Source: Mycobacterium sp. PSTR-4-N
GTDB lineage: Bacteria > Actinomycetota > Actinomycetes > Mycobacteriales > Mycobacteriaceae
Direction of reading: 5' to 3'
Length of the DNA: 64,000 bases
Assembly (NCBI RefSeq): GCF_022348085.1
Contig: NZ_JAKRFN010000023.1
Coordinates: forward strand, 1 to 64,000
A program made the position numbers and the translations under genes. The notes beneath the pieces are model-generated. The model did no database searches. It saw only the letters and a program-made list of their open reading frames with translations, and had not been told where the DNA came from. Shown in pieces: positions 40,242 through 48,277 of this stretch (positions are counted from its first letter, which is position 1; each line of letters opens with the position of its first letter).

Positions 40242-41605
40242 CGCGCATGCCGAGGTCCTTCCTCATCGCCGCACTGGTGGTGATCCTCGCCGGCGGTGTC
40301 GTCGTGCTGCTGCGCACCACCGACCGGGTCGACCGCACCCACGCGGTGGCCTATTTCGAGAACACCAACGGCATCTACGCCGGCGACTACGTCAGCATCG
40401 TCGGGGTGCCCGTCGGCAGGATCGAATCGATCGAGCCGCAGCCCGAGTCGGTCAAGGTCAGCTTCTGGTACGACAGCAAGTACAAGGTGCCGGCCGACGT
40501 CAAGGCGGCGATCCTGTCGCCGACGCTGGTGACGGCCCGCAGCATCCAACTCACACCGCCCTACACCGACGGGCCTGTCCTGCGGGATGACGCGGTGATC
40601 CCGCGGGAACGCACCGCGGTGCCGGTGGAGTGGGACCAGGTCCGCGAACAACTGGCGAAGCTGGCCGAGAGCCTGCAGCCGACCGAGCCCGGCGGGGTGA
40701 GCCCGCTGGGCTCGGCGATCAACACCACCGCGGACAACCTGCGGGGCCAGGGCGCCGACATCCGCGACGCCGTCATCAAACTGTCGCAAGCCATCTCGGC
40801 GCTGGGAGACAAGAGCACCAACGTGTTCTCCACTGTCAAGAACCTCGCCATCCTGGTGTCGGCGCTGCAGGACAGCACCGATGTCATGCGCCAGCTCAAC
40901 CAGAACCTCGCGAGCGTGACCGGACTGCTGGCCGACGACCCCGACGAGGTGGCCAACGCGGTCCGCGACCTCGACACCGTCGTCGGTGAGGTCCAGACGT
41001 TCGTGGCCGAGAACCGCGAATCGCTGGGCACCACCTCGGACAAGCTCGCCGGGGTCACCCAGGCGCTCACCGACAGCCTCGGTGATCTCAAACAGTTCCT
41101 GCACGTAGGCCCCAACACTCTGCAGAACTACGTGAACATCTGGCAGCCGGCCCAGGGCGCGGTCAGCAGCGTCCCGATGATCAACAACTTCTCCGACCCG
41201 ATCTCGTTCCTGTGCGGCGCCATCCAGGCGGCCTCCCGCCTCGGCGCCGAGGAATCGGCCAAGCTTTGCGTCCAGTACCTGGCGCCCATCGTCAAGAACC
41301 GCCAGTACAACTTCCTGCCGGTCGCGCAGAACGTCTTCGTCGGCGCCAGCACCCGGCCCAACGAACTGACCTACAGCGAGGACTGGCTGCGGCCCGATTA
41401 CATTCCGCCGCAAGGTCCCTCGGCACCGGCACCTGCTTCGGCACCTGCTTCGGCGCCGTCGCCGGGCCCGGGACCCGGACCCGCCGAGGGCGCGCCGCTG
41501 CCGCCGTCGATGGGTCCGCTGCTGCCCGCAGAAGCGATCCCCACCACACCCGACCCGGCCGCCGGCCTGCAGGGCATGATGGTGCCCCCGGGAGCGACGC
41601 CGTGA
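40238..41605 (+). CDS. MceD: Mce substrate-binding protein D
   Basis: A 455-residue Mce subunit: N-terminal helix (about 8-25), MCE domain (about 35-112, VAYFENTNGIYAGDYVSIVG ... VPVGRI), a helical barrel region to about 310 and a Pro/Ala tail with a short APASAPASAPSPGPGPGP repeat (about 390-420). It starts with GTG overlapping the mceC stop and ends overlapping mceE by GTGA, so the subunits are translated in series. Confidence 0.94.
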   Translation: MTRMPRSFLIAALVVILAGGVVVLLRTTDRVDRTHAVAYFENTNGIYAGDYVSIVGVPVGRIESIEPQPESVKVSFWYDSKYKVPADVKAAILSPTLVTARSIQLTPPYTDGPVLRDDAVIPRERTAVPVEWDQVREQLAKLAESLQPTEPGGVSPLGSAINTTADNLRGQGADIRDAVIKLSQAISALGDKSTNVFSTVKNLAILVSALQDSTDVMRQLNQNLASVTGLLADDPDEVANAVRDLDTVVGEVQTFVAENRESLGTTSDKLAGVTQALTDSLGDLKQFLHVGPNTLQNYVNIWQPAQGAVSSVPMINNFSDPISFLCGAIQAASRLGAEESAKLCVQYLAPIVKNRQYNFLPVAQNVFVGASTRPNELTYSEDWLRPDYIPPQGPSAPAPASAPASAPSPGPGPGPAEGAPLPPSMGPLLPAEAIPTTPDPAAGLQGMMVPPGATP

Positions 41606-42750
41606 GGCCCGCCGTGCGTGCCGCCGCGGTGGCGGCCGTCGGGGTCGGACTGCTGTCGGGCTGCTCGGATTGGCGTGGCCTGAACTCACTTCCGCTGCCC
41701 GGCGTAGAAGGCACCGGGCCGGGGGCGTTCACCATCGAGGCGCAGATGCCCGACGTCAACGCCATCGAGCCGAACTCCCGCGTCCGCGTCGCCGATGTCA
41801 ACGTCGGTCACGTCCGCAAGATCGAGCGCCAGGGCTGGCATGCCCTGGTCACGATGGAACTCAACGGCAATGTCGTGCTCCCAGCCAACGCCACCGCCAC
41901 GCTCGGCCAGACCAGCCTTCTGGGCTCCCAGCACATCGAGCTCGCCCCGCCCACCGATGTCGCGCCCGCCGGCCGGCTCCATCAGGGCTCGCTGATCCCC
42001 CTGTCGTCGTCGAAGGCGTTCCCGACCACCGAGCAGGCGCTGGCCGCGGTGGCGATGCTGCTCAACGGCGGCGGCATCGGCGACATCCAGGACATCACCG
42101 AGGCGTTGAGCGTCGCGTTCGCCGGGCGTGAAGGTGACCTGCGCAGCCTGATCGAGCAACTGGACCTCGCGATCGGTTACCTGGACGACCAGAAGCAGGA
42201 CATCATCGACGCCTCCGACAGCCTGAACAACCTGGTCGGGCAGTTCGCCGACCAGAAGCCGGTCGTGGACAAGGCACTCAGGACCATCCCGGACGCTCTC
42301 GCGGTGCTCAAGGACCAGCGCAAGAACCTCGCCGAGGCGCTGACGCAGCTGGGCAGGTTCAGCGCGCTGGCCGCCGATTCGGTCAATCAGACCAAGGAGG
42401 CGCTCGTCGCCGAGCTGCGCGACCTCGGGCCGACGGTGGAACAGCTGGCCAACGCCGGGCCGGCGCTGACCCGCGCGCTCAGCTTCCTGCCCACGTTCCC
42501 GTTCCCGAAAGAGACGCTGACCAACTGGATTCGCGGTGACTACGCCAACCTGACCCTGGTCCTCGACCTGACGCTGAGCCGCATCGATCAGGGCATCTTC
42601 ACCGGTTCGCGGTGGGAGTGCGACCTGACATGGCTGGAGCTGCAATGGGGCCGCACCATCGGTCAGTTCCCCAGCCCGTGCAACGCGGGGGGCCCCGGCA
42701 CCGCCGGCAATCCGCTCGTCGCCCCGTACCGATTCGACCAGGGGCGTTGA
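41602..42750 (+). CDS. MceE: Mce lipoprotein subunit
   Basis: A 382-residue Mce subunit with a lipoprotein signal: the lipobox LLSGC gives a lipidated Cys21, the hallmark of the E subunit (LprK-like). The MCE domain (about 42-118, FTIEAQMPDVNAIEPNSRVR) is followed by a helical domain. There is no long Pro-rich tail. The GTG start overlaps the mceD stop. One nucleotide separates its stop from the mceF ATG. Confidence 0.95.
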   Translation: MRPAVRAAAVAAVGVGLLSGCSDWRGLNSLPLPGVEGTGPGAFTIEAQMPDVNAIEPNSRVRVADVNVGHVRKIERQGWHALVTMELNGNVVLPANATATLGQTSLLGSQHIELAPPTDVAPAGRLHQGSLIPLSSSKAFPTTEQALAAVAMLLNGGGIGDIQDITEALSVAFAGREGDLRSLIEQLDLAIGYLDDQKQDIIDASDSLNNLVGQFADQKPVVDKALRTIPDALAVLKDQRKNLAEALTQLGRFSALAADSVNQTKEALVAELRDLGPTVEQLANAGPALTRALSFLPTFPFPKETLTNWIRGDYANLTLVLDLTLSRIDQGIFTGSRWECDLTWLELQWGRTIGQFPSPCNAGGPGTAGNPLVAPYRFDQGR

Positions 42751-42751
42751 C

Positions 42752-44251
42752 ATGCGGCTGACTCGTCGGATTCTCATCCAGATGGCGATCTTCGCGCTCA
42801 TCGCGACGGTCGCCTTGACGATCATGGTCTTCGGATACATGCGGCTGCCTGCGTTCTTCGGGATCGGGCAGTACCAGGTCACGATGAAGCTGGCCGAAAG
42901 CGGCGGTCTGTACCCGCGCGGCAACGTCACCTACCGCGGCGTCGAAGTCGGCGAGGTCAAGAGCATCGCGCTGACCGACACCGGCGTGTCCGCGGTGTTG
43001 TCGCTGAACTCCGACGTCCCGATCCCCGCCGACGTCGAGGCCGAGGTGCACAGCGTGTCCGCGGTGGGCGAGCAGTTCGTCCAGCTGCTGCCGCGCAGCG
43101 CGGGCGGCCCGATGCTGCGCAACGGCGACGTCATTCCCGAGGACCGCACCACGGTGCCGACCGACATCAACACCGTCCTCGACGCCACCAACCGAGGGTT
43201 GGCGGCTATTCCGCAGGAGAACCTGCAGACCGTGGTCGACGAGGCGTACACCGCCGTCGGCGGTCTCGGTCCGGAGTTGCGGCGTCTGGTCAGCGGCAGT
43301 TCGACGCTGGCCATCGACGCCCGCAAGAACCTCGACTCGCTGATCACCGTGGTGGATCAGTCGAAACCGGTGCTGGACAGCCAGATCGACAGCGCAGACT
43401 CGATCCGGGCCTGGGCGTCGAACCTCGCGACCGTCACCGGTCAACTGCAACGGCAGGACCAAGCGGTCAACGGCATCCTCGACAAGGGCCCGGGTGCCGC
43501 CGAAGACGTGCGGGCGCTGTTCGACCGGCTGCGGCCGACGCTGCCGATCGTGCTGGCCAACCTCGCCAGCGTGGGCGAGGTGCTGGTCACCTATCAGCCC
43601 AGTCTCGAACAGCTGCTGGTGCTGCTGCCGCAGGGCACTGCGGTCACCCAGGCCGTCGGCGTGCACAAACGCAACACCAAGCAGGACTACATGGGTGATG
43701 CGCTGAACTTCAACCTGAACCTGGCGATCCCCGCCTTCCCGGCGCCGATCCCGCTGCCCCCGCAGGCGCTGCCGCCGCCGTGTACGACGGGCTTCCTGCC
43801 GGCGCAGCAGCGGCGCGTGCCGACCTTCGAGGATTATCCCGACCGGCCGCCGGGCAACGTCTACTGCCGGGTGCCGCAGGACGCGCCGTTCAACGTGCGC
43901 GGCGCCCGCAACCTGCCCTGCATCGAGAGGCCGGGCAAGCGCGCGCCGACGTGGCAGGAATGCGAGAGCGACGAGGTCTACGTGCCGCTCAACGACGGGT
44001 ACAACTGGAAGGGCGATCCCAACGCGACGGCGTCCGGGCAGGCCGTTCCCGACATCCCGCCGGACATCCCACCCACCGGTGCTTCTCCGGCGCAACCCGC
44101 GCCGCCGCCGATCGCGGCCGCCGAATACGATCCGGCAAGCGGCACGTACGTCGGACCGGACGGACGTGTCTACACACAGTCCAATCTGGCCAACGGTGCC
44201 GCAGAGGAGAAGACATGGCAGACGATGCTCCTCCCCCCGAAGGGGAAGTGA
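42752..44251 (+). CDS. MceF: Mce substrate-binding protein F
   Basis: A 499-residue Mce subunit: N-terminal helix (about 10-30), MCE domain (about 40-118, YQVTMKLAESGGLYPRGNVT ... YRGVEVGEV), a helical region and a C-terminal domain with several Cys (PPPCTTG, VYCRVP, LPCIERP, QECESD) likely forming disulfides outside the membrane. The tail is Pro-rich, then ends with a VGPDGRVYTQSN motif common to MceF. Its last 37 nt overlap the first Mce-associated gene. Confidence 0.94.
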   Translation: MRLTRRILIQMAIFALIATVALTIMVFGYMRLPAFFGIGQYQVTMKLAESGGLYPRGNVTYRGVEVGEVKSIALTDTGVSAVLSLNSDVPIPADVEAEVHSVSAVGEQFVQLLPRSAGGPMLRNGDVIPEDRTTVPTDINTVLDATNRGLAAIPQENLQTVVDEAYTAVGGLGPELRRLVSGSSTLAIDARKNLDSLITVVDQSKPVLDSQIDSADSIRAWASNLATVTGQLQRQDQAVNGILDKGPGAAEDVRALFDRLRPTLPIVLANLASVGEVLVTYQPSLEQLLVLLPQGTAVTQAVGVHKRNTKQDYMGDALNFNLNLAIPAFPAPIPLPPQALPPPCTTGFLPAQQRRVPTFEDYPDRPPGNVYCRVPQDAPFNVRGARNLPCIERPGKRAPTWQECESDEVYVPLNDGYNWKGDPNATASGQAVPDIPPDIPPTGASPAQPAPPPIAAAEYDPASGTYVGPDGRVYTQSNLANGAAEEKTWQTMLLPPKGK

Positions 44252-44841
44252 CGGAGACAGCGCCGGACACCAGCGTCGAACCGACCGACACCGACGACCT
44301 CGATGGGCCCGATGGCACCGACGAGGAGTCATTCGACGCGCAGCCGGCGCGTGAACCATGGTCTTCGGTCAAGATCGCCGTCGTGGCGGGGTCGGCCGTC
44401 GTCGTGGCGCTGGCGGTTCTGACCGGCTGGCTGGGTTACCGCACCTGGGAGTCGCAGCGCGCCGAGCAGGCGCGCGAGGTGTTCTTGCAGGTGGGCCGTC
44501 AGGGTGCGTTGAACCTGACCACGATCGACTGGCAGGAGGCCGACGCCGACGTGCAGCGCATCCTGGACTCCGCGACGGGGACCTTCTACGACGACTTCCA
44601 GCAGCGGGCGCAGGCGTTCGCCGATGTCGTGAAGCAGGCCAAGTCGACATCCGAGGGCACCATCGCCGAAGCGGGTCTGGAGTCCTCGACCGACGACGAG
44701 GCACGGGTCCTGGTCGCGGTGAACGTCAAGACGTCGAATGCCGGTGCGCCGGAACAGCAGCCGCGCGCCTGGCGGATGCGGATCTCGGTGGAGAAGATCG
44801 GCGACGAGGCCAAGGTGTCCAACGTGGAGTTCGTGCCGTGA
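44215..44841 (+). CDS. Mce-associated membrane protein (Mas-type), first
   Basis: A 208-residue protein: an acidic cytoplasmic head (about 1-45), one membrane helix (about 50-72, VAGSAVVVALAVLTGWLGY) and an external domain of the SnoaL/NTF2-like Mas type (about 75-208). Mas/Omam proteins stabilise Mce complexes. The ATG at 44215 is preceded by GAGGAGAAG and lies inside mceF. The stop overlaps the second Mas gene (GTGA). Confidence 0.9.
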   Translation: MADDAPPPEGEVTETAPDTSVEPTDTDDLDGPDGTDEESFDAQPAREPWSSVKIAVVAGSAVVVALAVLTGWLGYRTWESQRAEQAREVFLQVGRQGALNLTTIDWQEADADVQRILDSATGTFYDDFQQRAQAFADVVKQAKSTSEGTIAEAGLESSTDDEARVLVAVNVKTSNAGAPEQQPRAWRMRISVEKIGDEAKVSNVEFVP

Positions 44842-45482
44842 CAGAGGAGCGCAACGCCGAGGTGACCACCGAAGCGACCGAGGAGACCGCCGAGACCACC
44901 GAGACCGTCGGGGCGACCGTCGACGAGACGTCGACGGCGCAGGAGGCCCCGCCGCTCGAGGACGAGGGCGGCGCTGCGGCCCCGACGACGCGGCGGCAGC
45001 CGACCTGGTCGCGGATCGTCGCCTTCGCGCTACTGCCGGCACTGGCGCTGATCCTCGCCCTGGGCGCGGGCTACCTGAAGTGGCAGGACAACGGCGTCCG
45101 CAACGGTGAGATCGCCGCGGCGACGTCGATGCAGGCGGCTCGGGACGGCACGGTCGCGCTGCTGTCCTACACGCCGGACAAGGTCGAACAGCAGCTCGGC
45201 GCCGCCCGCGATCTGCTCACCGGCCAGTTCCGCGACTCCTACACCTCGCTGACCAACGACGTCGTGATCCCGGGCGCCAAGCAGAAGCAGATCGCCGCCG
45301 TCGCGACCGTCCCCGCCGCGGCGTCGGTGTCGGCCACGCCCGAGAAGGCCGTCGTGCTGGTCTTCGTCAATCAGACGGTGACCGTCGGCAACGACGCGCC
45401 GACCGACACGAACTCGAGCGTGCGCGTCACCCTGGAGAAGGTCGGGACCCGCTGGCTGATCTCGGAGTTCGACCCGGTCTGA
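44838..45482 (+). CDS. Mce-associated membrane protein (Mas-type), second
   Basis: A 214-residue paralog of the preceding gene: an acidic Thr/Glu-rich head (TTEATEETAETTETVG), one membrane helix (about 57-77, VAFALLPALALILALGAGYL) and a Mas external domain ending VRVTLEKVGTRWLISEFDPV. It closes the ten-gene mce operon. Its stop TGA directly abuts the stop of the convergent SDR gene, together forming TGATCA, so no terminator lies between them. Confidence 0.9.
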   Translation: MTEERNAEVTTEATEETAETTETVGATVDETSTAQEAPPLEDEGGAAAPTTRRQPTWSRIVAFALLPALALILALGAGYLKWQDNGVRNGEIAAATSMQAARDGTVALLSYTPDKVEQQLGAARDLLTGQFRDSYTSLTNDVVIPGAKQKQIAAVATVPAAASVSATPEKAVVLVFVNQTVTVGNDAPTDTNSSVRVTLEKVGTRWLISEFDPV

Positions 45483-46289
45483 TCACGTCCTGCGGCCGGG
45501 GTGGCTGCGGCCCAGCAGCGGCAGCAGCAGCCGGTGCGGTGCATGGCGATACAGCAGCGCGGCCGCCCGGTTGGGCGCACCGGGAACGATCACCCCGCGG
45601 CCCCGGTCGAGGCCGTCGATCGCGGTGCGCGCCACCGCATCGGCCTGCTCCCACAGAAACGGCGGCAACATCTTCTCTGCTTCCTCATCCGGAATGCCTG
45701 CGGTGGCACCGAATTCGGTGCGCACGGGGCCGGGGCACACCACGGCCGCGGTCACGCCGCTGTCGCGCAACTCCTCACGCAGAGCTTCGGTGTAGGACAG
45801 CACGAAGGCCTTGGCCGCCCCGTAGGAGGCCTGGAACGGCACCGGTCCGAACGCGCCGACCGAGGCCACGTTCAGCACCGCGCCACGGCCGCGCGCCACC
45901 ATCGCGGGCACGAACCGTGCGCTCAGATCCACCACCGCCGCGACGTCGAGCTCGATCAGTCGCAATTCGTCGGACACGCTCACCCGTGCCACCGGCCCCA
46001 GGTTCGACATGCCTGCGTTGTTGACGAGGATCTCGACCGTCACCCCGAGCGCGGCCACCTGATCGGGCAGCGTGGCACGTTGAGCCGGATCGGCCAGGTC
46101 GACGGGAAGCACGTAGGCGCGGGTGTCGAGGGACTGCGCCAGCGCGGTCAGTTTGTCGGCGCGCCGGGCCACCAGCACCACCGGGTAGCCGCGCCCGGCG
46201 AACTCGCGGGCGATCTGCTCGCCGATTCCCGACGATGCGCCTGTCACCAAGACCGCTCCGGTTTCCGAGACGGGTGGCAGCAGCGACAT
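45483..46289 (-). CDS. short-chain dehydrogenase/reductase
   Basis: A 268-residue classical SDR. The cofactor motif is TGASSGIG (residues 16-23), then NNAGMSN. The catalytic Ser is in NVASVGAFG and the Y-x-x-x-K is YGAAK. The Arg following the first beta strand (VARRADKL) suggests NADP(H). The substrate is unknown; it may act on lipids given its neighbours. It is convergent with the mce operon and divergent from the WS/DGAT-like gene. Confidence 0.88.
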   Translation of the reverse strand: MSLLPPVSETGAVLVTGASSGIGEQIAREFAGRGYPVVLVARRADKLTALAQSLDTRAYVLPVDLADPAQRATLPDQVAALGVTVEILVNNAGMSNLGPVARVSVSDELRLIELDVAAVVDLSARFVPAMVARGRGAVLNVASVGAFGPVPFQASYGAAKAFVLSYTEALREELRDSGVTAAVVCPGPVRTEFGATAGIPDEEAEKMLPPFLWEQADAVARTAIDGLDRGRGVIVPGAPNRAAALLYRHAPHRLLLPLLGRSHPGRRT

Positions 46290-46299
46290 GGCGCAAGCC

Positions 46300-46305
46300 T
46301 AGCCT
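46300..46305 (+). promoter_or_regulatory. -10 box (TAGCCT) for the WS/DGAT-like gene
   Basis: TAGCCT ends 7 nt before the ATG at 46313, a leaderless promoter in the 23-nt gap to the divergent SDR start. Confidence 0.5.
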
Positions 46306-46312
46306 TGGCAAC

Positions 46313-47554
46313 ATGACGGCGCGTCGACTCACCGCGGTCGACGCACAGATGTTGTGGCTGTCGGCGGCGACCCCGAACGACCAGTTCCTGCTCTACGCTT
46401 TCGGCGCGCCGGTCGACTCCGGAGCCGCGGTGGCTGCCGTGCGTGACAACGCTGCCCGCTGTGCTGCGCTGACGGTCCGGGTCCGTGACCGAGGCCCCTG
46501 GCGCTATCCGGTGTGGGAGCCATGCGACGTGGCTACCGACCAGTTCGCGGTGCACGACGCGACGACGTGGCCGCAGGTGTTGGCGGCGGTGGCCGCGCTG
46601 GGGCACGATCAGGTCGACGCTCATGTCCATCCGTGGCGCCTGCACGTGTTCCCCGGCGTCGATGGAATTCCCCGATTCGACGTCGGATCGGTTGCGGTGC
46701 TGCAGATCTCGCACGCGCTGGCGGACGGGCAGCGGGCCTCGGCGCTGGCGGCCCGGTTGTTCGGGCGCGCCGGCTCCCTGGAGCGGGTGCGACCCCGGCC
46801 GACCCGTGGCTTCGTGCGTCGGTCGGCGGCAGCGGCCCGCGCGCACCGCCGTCTGGTCCGCGACACCGACGCGGGTCTCGTTCCGCCACCGGCAGTGTCG
46901 TGTCCGGTGCTGCGCAGCAACACTCGGCCGGCCGGCCCGGTGCACCTCCGTACCGTCGTCCGGCACCGCGATCAGCTCTCCGGCCCGACCGTCACCGTCG
47001 CTGCGCTGACGGCGATCTCGGCGGCGCTGTCCACGCATCTGCGGGAGCGCGGCGATGATCCGGCGCGGCTCGGTGCAGAGATCCCGATGGCCAAACCCGG
47101 TGTGCGTCAGGCCAACAACCACTTCGGCAATGTCGGGGTCGGGCTCTACCCGGACCTGCCGTCCGAGCGGCGTGCGCAGGCGATCGCCCAGGATCTGCAC
47201 CGGCGCCGCCGTCGCGTAGCGCATCCGGCGGTGGCCGCGCAGGACGCGGCGTTCGCCGCGGTCCCGGCTGCGCTGTTGCGGTGGGGGATGGGGCGATTCG
47301 ATCCGGATCAGCGCTCGTCGACGGTCGCCGGCAACACCGTCGTCTCCAGCGTGAACAGGGGCCGGGCGGATCTGTCCTTCGGTGGCGCCCCCGTCGAGCT
47401 CACGGCCGGCTTCCCTGCGCTGTCGCCGATGATGGGCGTCACACACGGGGTGCACGGCATCGGCGACACCGTCGCGATCAGCGTGCACGCCGCCGAATCG
47501 GCGATCGACGACGTCGACGCCTACGTGGAGCGGCTGGCCGGCGAGCTCGGCTGA
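46313..47554 (+). CDS. WS/DGAT- or condensation-like acyltransferase family protein
   Basis: A 413-residue CoA-dependent acyltransferase-like protein. The start MTARRLTAVDAQMLWLSAATPND resembles wax ester synthase/diacylglycerol acyltransferases. The active-site motif reads ISHALADGQR: H134 and D138-G139 are kept, but the first His of HHxxxDG is Ser133. The late motifs AGNTVVSSVNRG and GVTHGVHGIGDTVAISVH match the DUF1298 half. It is somewhat shorter than the usual 450-470 residues. It may esterify lipids or have another acyl-transfer role. Its last 34 nt overlap the convergent TetR gene. Confidence 0.7.
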   Translation: MTARRLTAVDAQMLWLSAATPNDQFLLYAFGAPVDSGAAVAAVRDNAARCAALTVRVRDRGPWRYPVWEPCDVATDQFAVHDATTWPQVLAAVAALGHDQVDAHVHPWRLHVFPGVDGIPRFDVGSVAVLQISHALADGQRASALAARLFGRAGSLERVRPRPTRGFVRRSAAAARAHRRLVRDTDAGLVPPPAVSCPVLRSNTRPAGPVHLRTVVRHRDQLSGPTVTVAALTAISAALSTHLRERGDDPARLGAEIPMAKPGVRQANNHFGNVGVGLYPDLPSERRAQAIAQDLHRRRRRVAHPAVAAQDAAFAAVPAALLRWGMGRFDPDQRSSTVAGNTVVSSVNRGRADLSFGGAPVELTAGFPALSPMMGVTHGVHGIGDTVAISVHAAESAIDDVDAYVERLAGELG

Positions 47555-48222
47555 GCAACCGTCCCGGTGCGCGCGACGACCGCCTGCAGCGACCGCTGTG
47601 CGGCCTCGCGGTCGTCGCCCATGCCGACGAGGGCGTCGATGATGAGCGGGCCCAGGATGAGCGACAATCCGTGCCCGTCGTGGCCGAAGAACCCGGCGGT
47701 CTCGAGCATCACGACGCCGTGAACGACACTCCACAACCGGGCCGCCGCCGCGAGCTCGTCGTCCGGGCGGATGCGCCCGGCGGCCATCATGCGGTGCACG
47801 GCCTGGCGCAGGGCGCCGAAGGATGCGGCCCATTCCCTGCGGTCGGTGCCGCTGCCTGTCGACGTCAGGTCGACCCGGTGCGCGGCGATCGACGCGGGCG
47901 CCGAGGTGCCGAACATCAGCTGGTAGCGCTGCGGATTGGCCATCGCGAACCGGTGGTAGGCCAGACCCATCGCGAGGAAGTCGGCCACCGGGTCCTCGGT
48001 CGGCGGCATCTCGGTGAGGGCGGCGGTGAACCGGTCGAAGACCTCGCGGGCGATCGCGTCGAGGAGTCCCGTCATCCCGCCGAAGTGGGTGTACACCGCC
48101 ATCGTCGACGTGCCCGCCTCGGCAGCGACGGCACGCGCCCGCAATGCGGCGACACCATCGCGCTCGAGGAGGCGGACTCCTGCGTCGATCACGGCTTCCG
48201 GCATGGAATTCACGGTTGCCAT
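47521..48222 (-). CDS. TetR-family regulator divergent from carotenoid oxygenase
   Basis: A 233-residue repressor: HTH in residues 8-55 (VIDAGVRLLERDGVAALRARAVAAEAG with TMAVYTHFGG) and a C-terminal TetR_C-type domain. It starts 55 nt from the oxygenase start on the opposite strand. Two identical-core palindromes ATAACG(G/C)TGTTAT lie in that gap, one next to each start, so it most likely represses both genes. The inducer is unknown, possibly an apocarotenoid or related isoprenoid. Confidence 0.88.
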   Translation of the reverse strand: MATVNSMPEAVIDAGVRLLERDGVAALRARAVAAEAGTSTMAVYTHFGGMTGLLDAIAREVFDRFTAALTEMPPTEDPVADFLAMGLAYHRFAMANPQRYQLMFGTSAPASIAAHRVDLTSTGSGTDRREWAASFGALRQAVHRMMAAGRIRPDDELAAAARLWSVVHGVVMLETAGFFGHDGHGLSLILGPLIIDALVGMGDDREAAQRSLQAVVARTGTVAQPSSPASRST

Positions 48223-48228
48223 CGTGCC

Positions 48229-48241
48229 ATAACGGTGTTAT
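48229..48241. promoter_or_regulatory. operator 1, ATAACGGTGTTAT
   Basis: Perfect ATAAC-N3-GTTAT palindrome 7 nt from the TetR start codon, overlapping the region expected for the TetR -10 box. It shares 12 of 13 bases with operator 2, 25 bp away centre to centre. Confidence 0.75.
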
Positions 48242-48253
48242 ACAAGACCCACG

Positions 48254-48266
48254 ATAACGCTGTTAT
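48254..48266. promoter_or_regulatory. operator 2, ATAACGCTGTTAT
   Basis: Second ATAAC-N3-GTTAT palindrome, 11 nt before the oxygenase ATG at 48278. Its right half runs into a GTTATAGGAG segment that supplies a -10-like TATAGG and a ribosome-binding site. The 25-bp spacing from operator 1 is about 2.4 helical turns. Confidence 0.75.
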
Positions 48267-48277
48267 AGGAGACGGAC

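Noticed and set aside
42599..44359. Minus-strand open frame of 586 codons opposite mceE/mceF
   Set aside because: Opposite well-defined Mce genes; composition of the translation (Arg, His, Gly, Val) is that of an antisense shadow.
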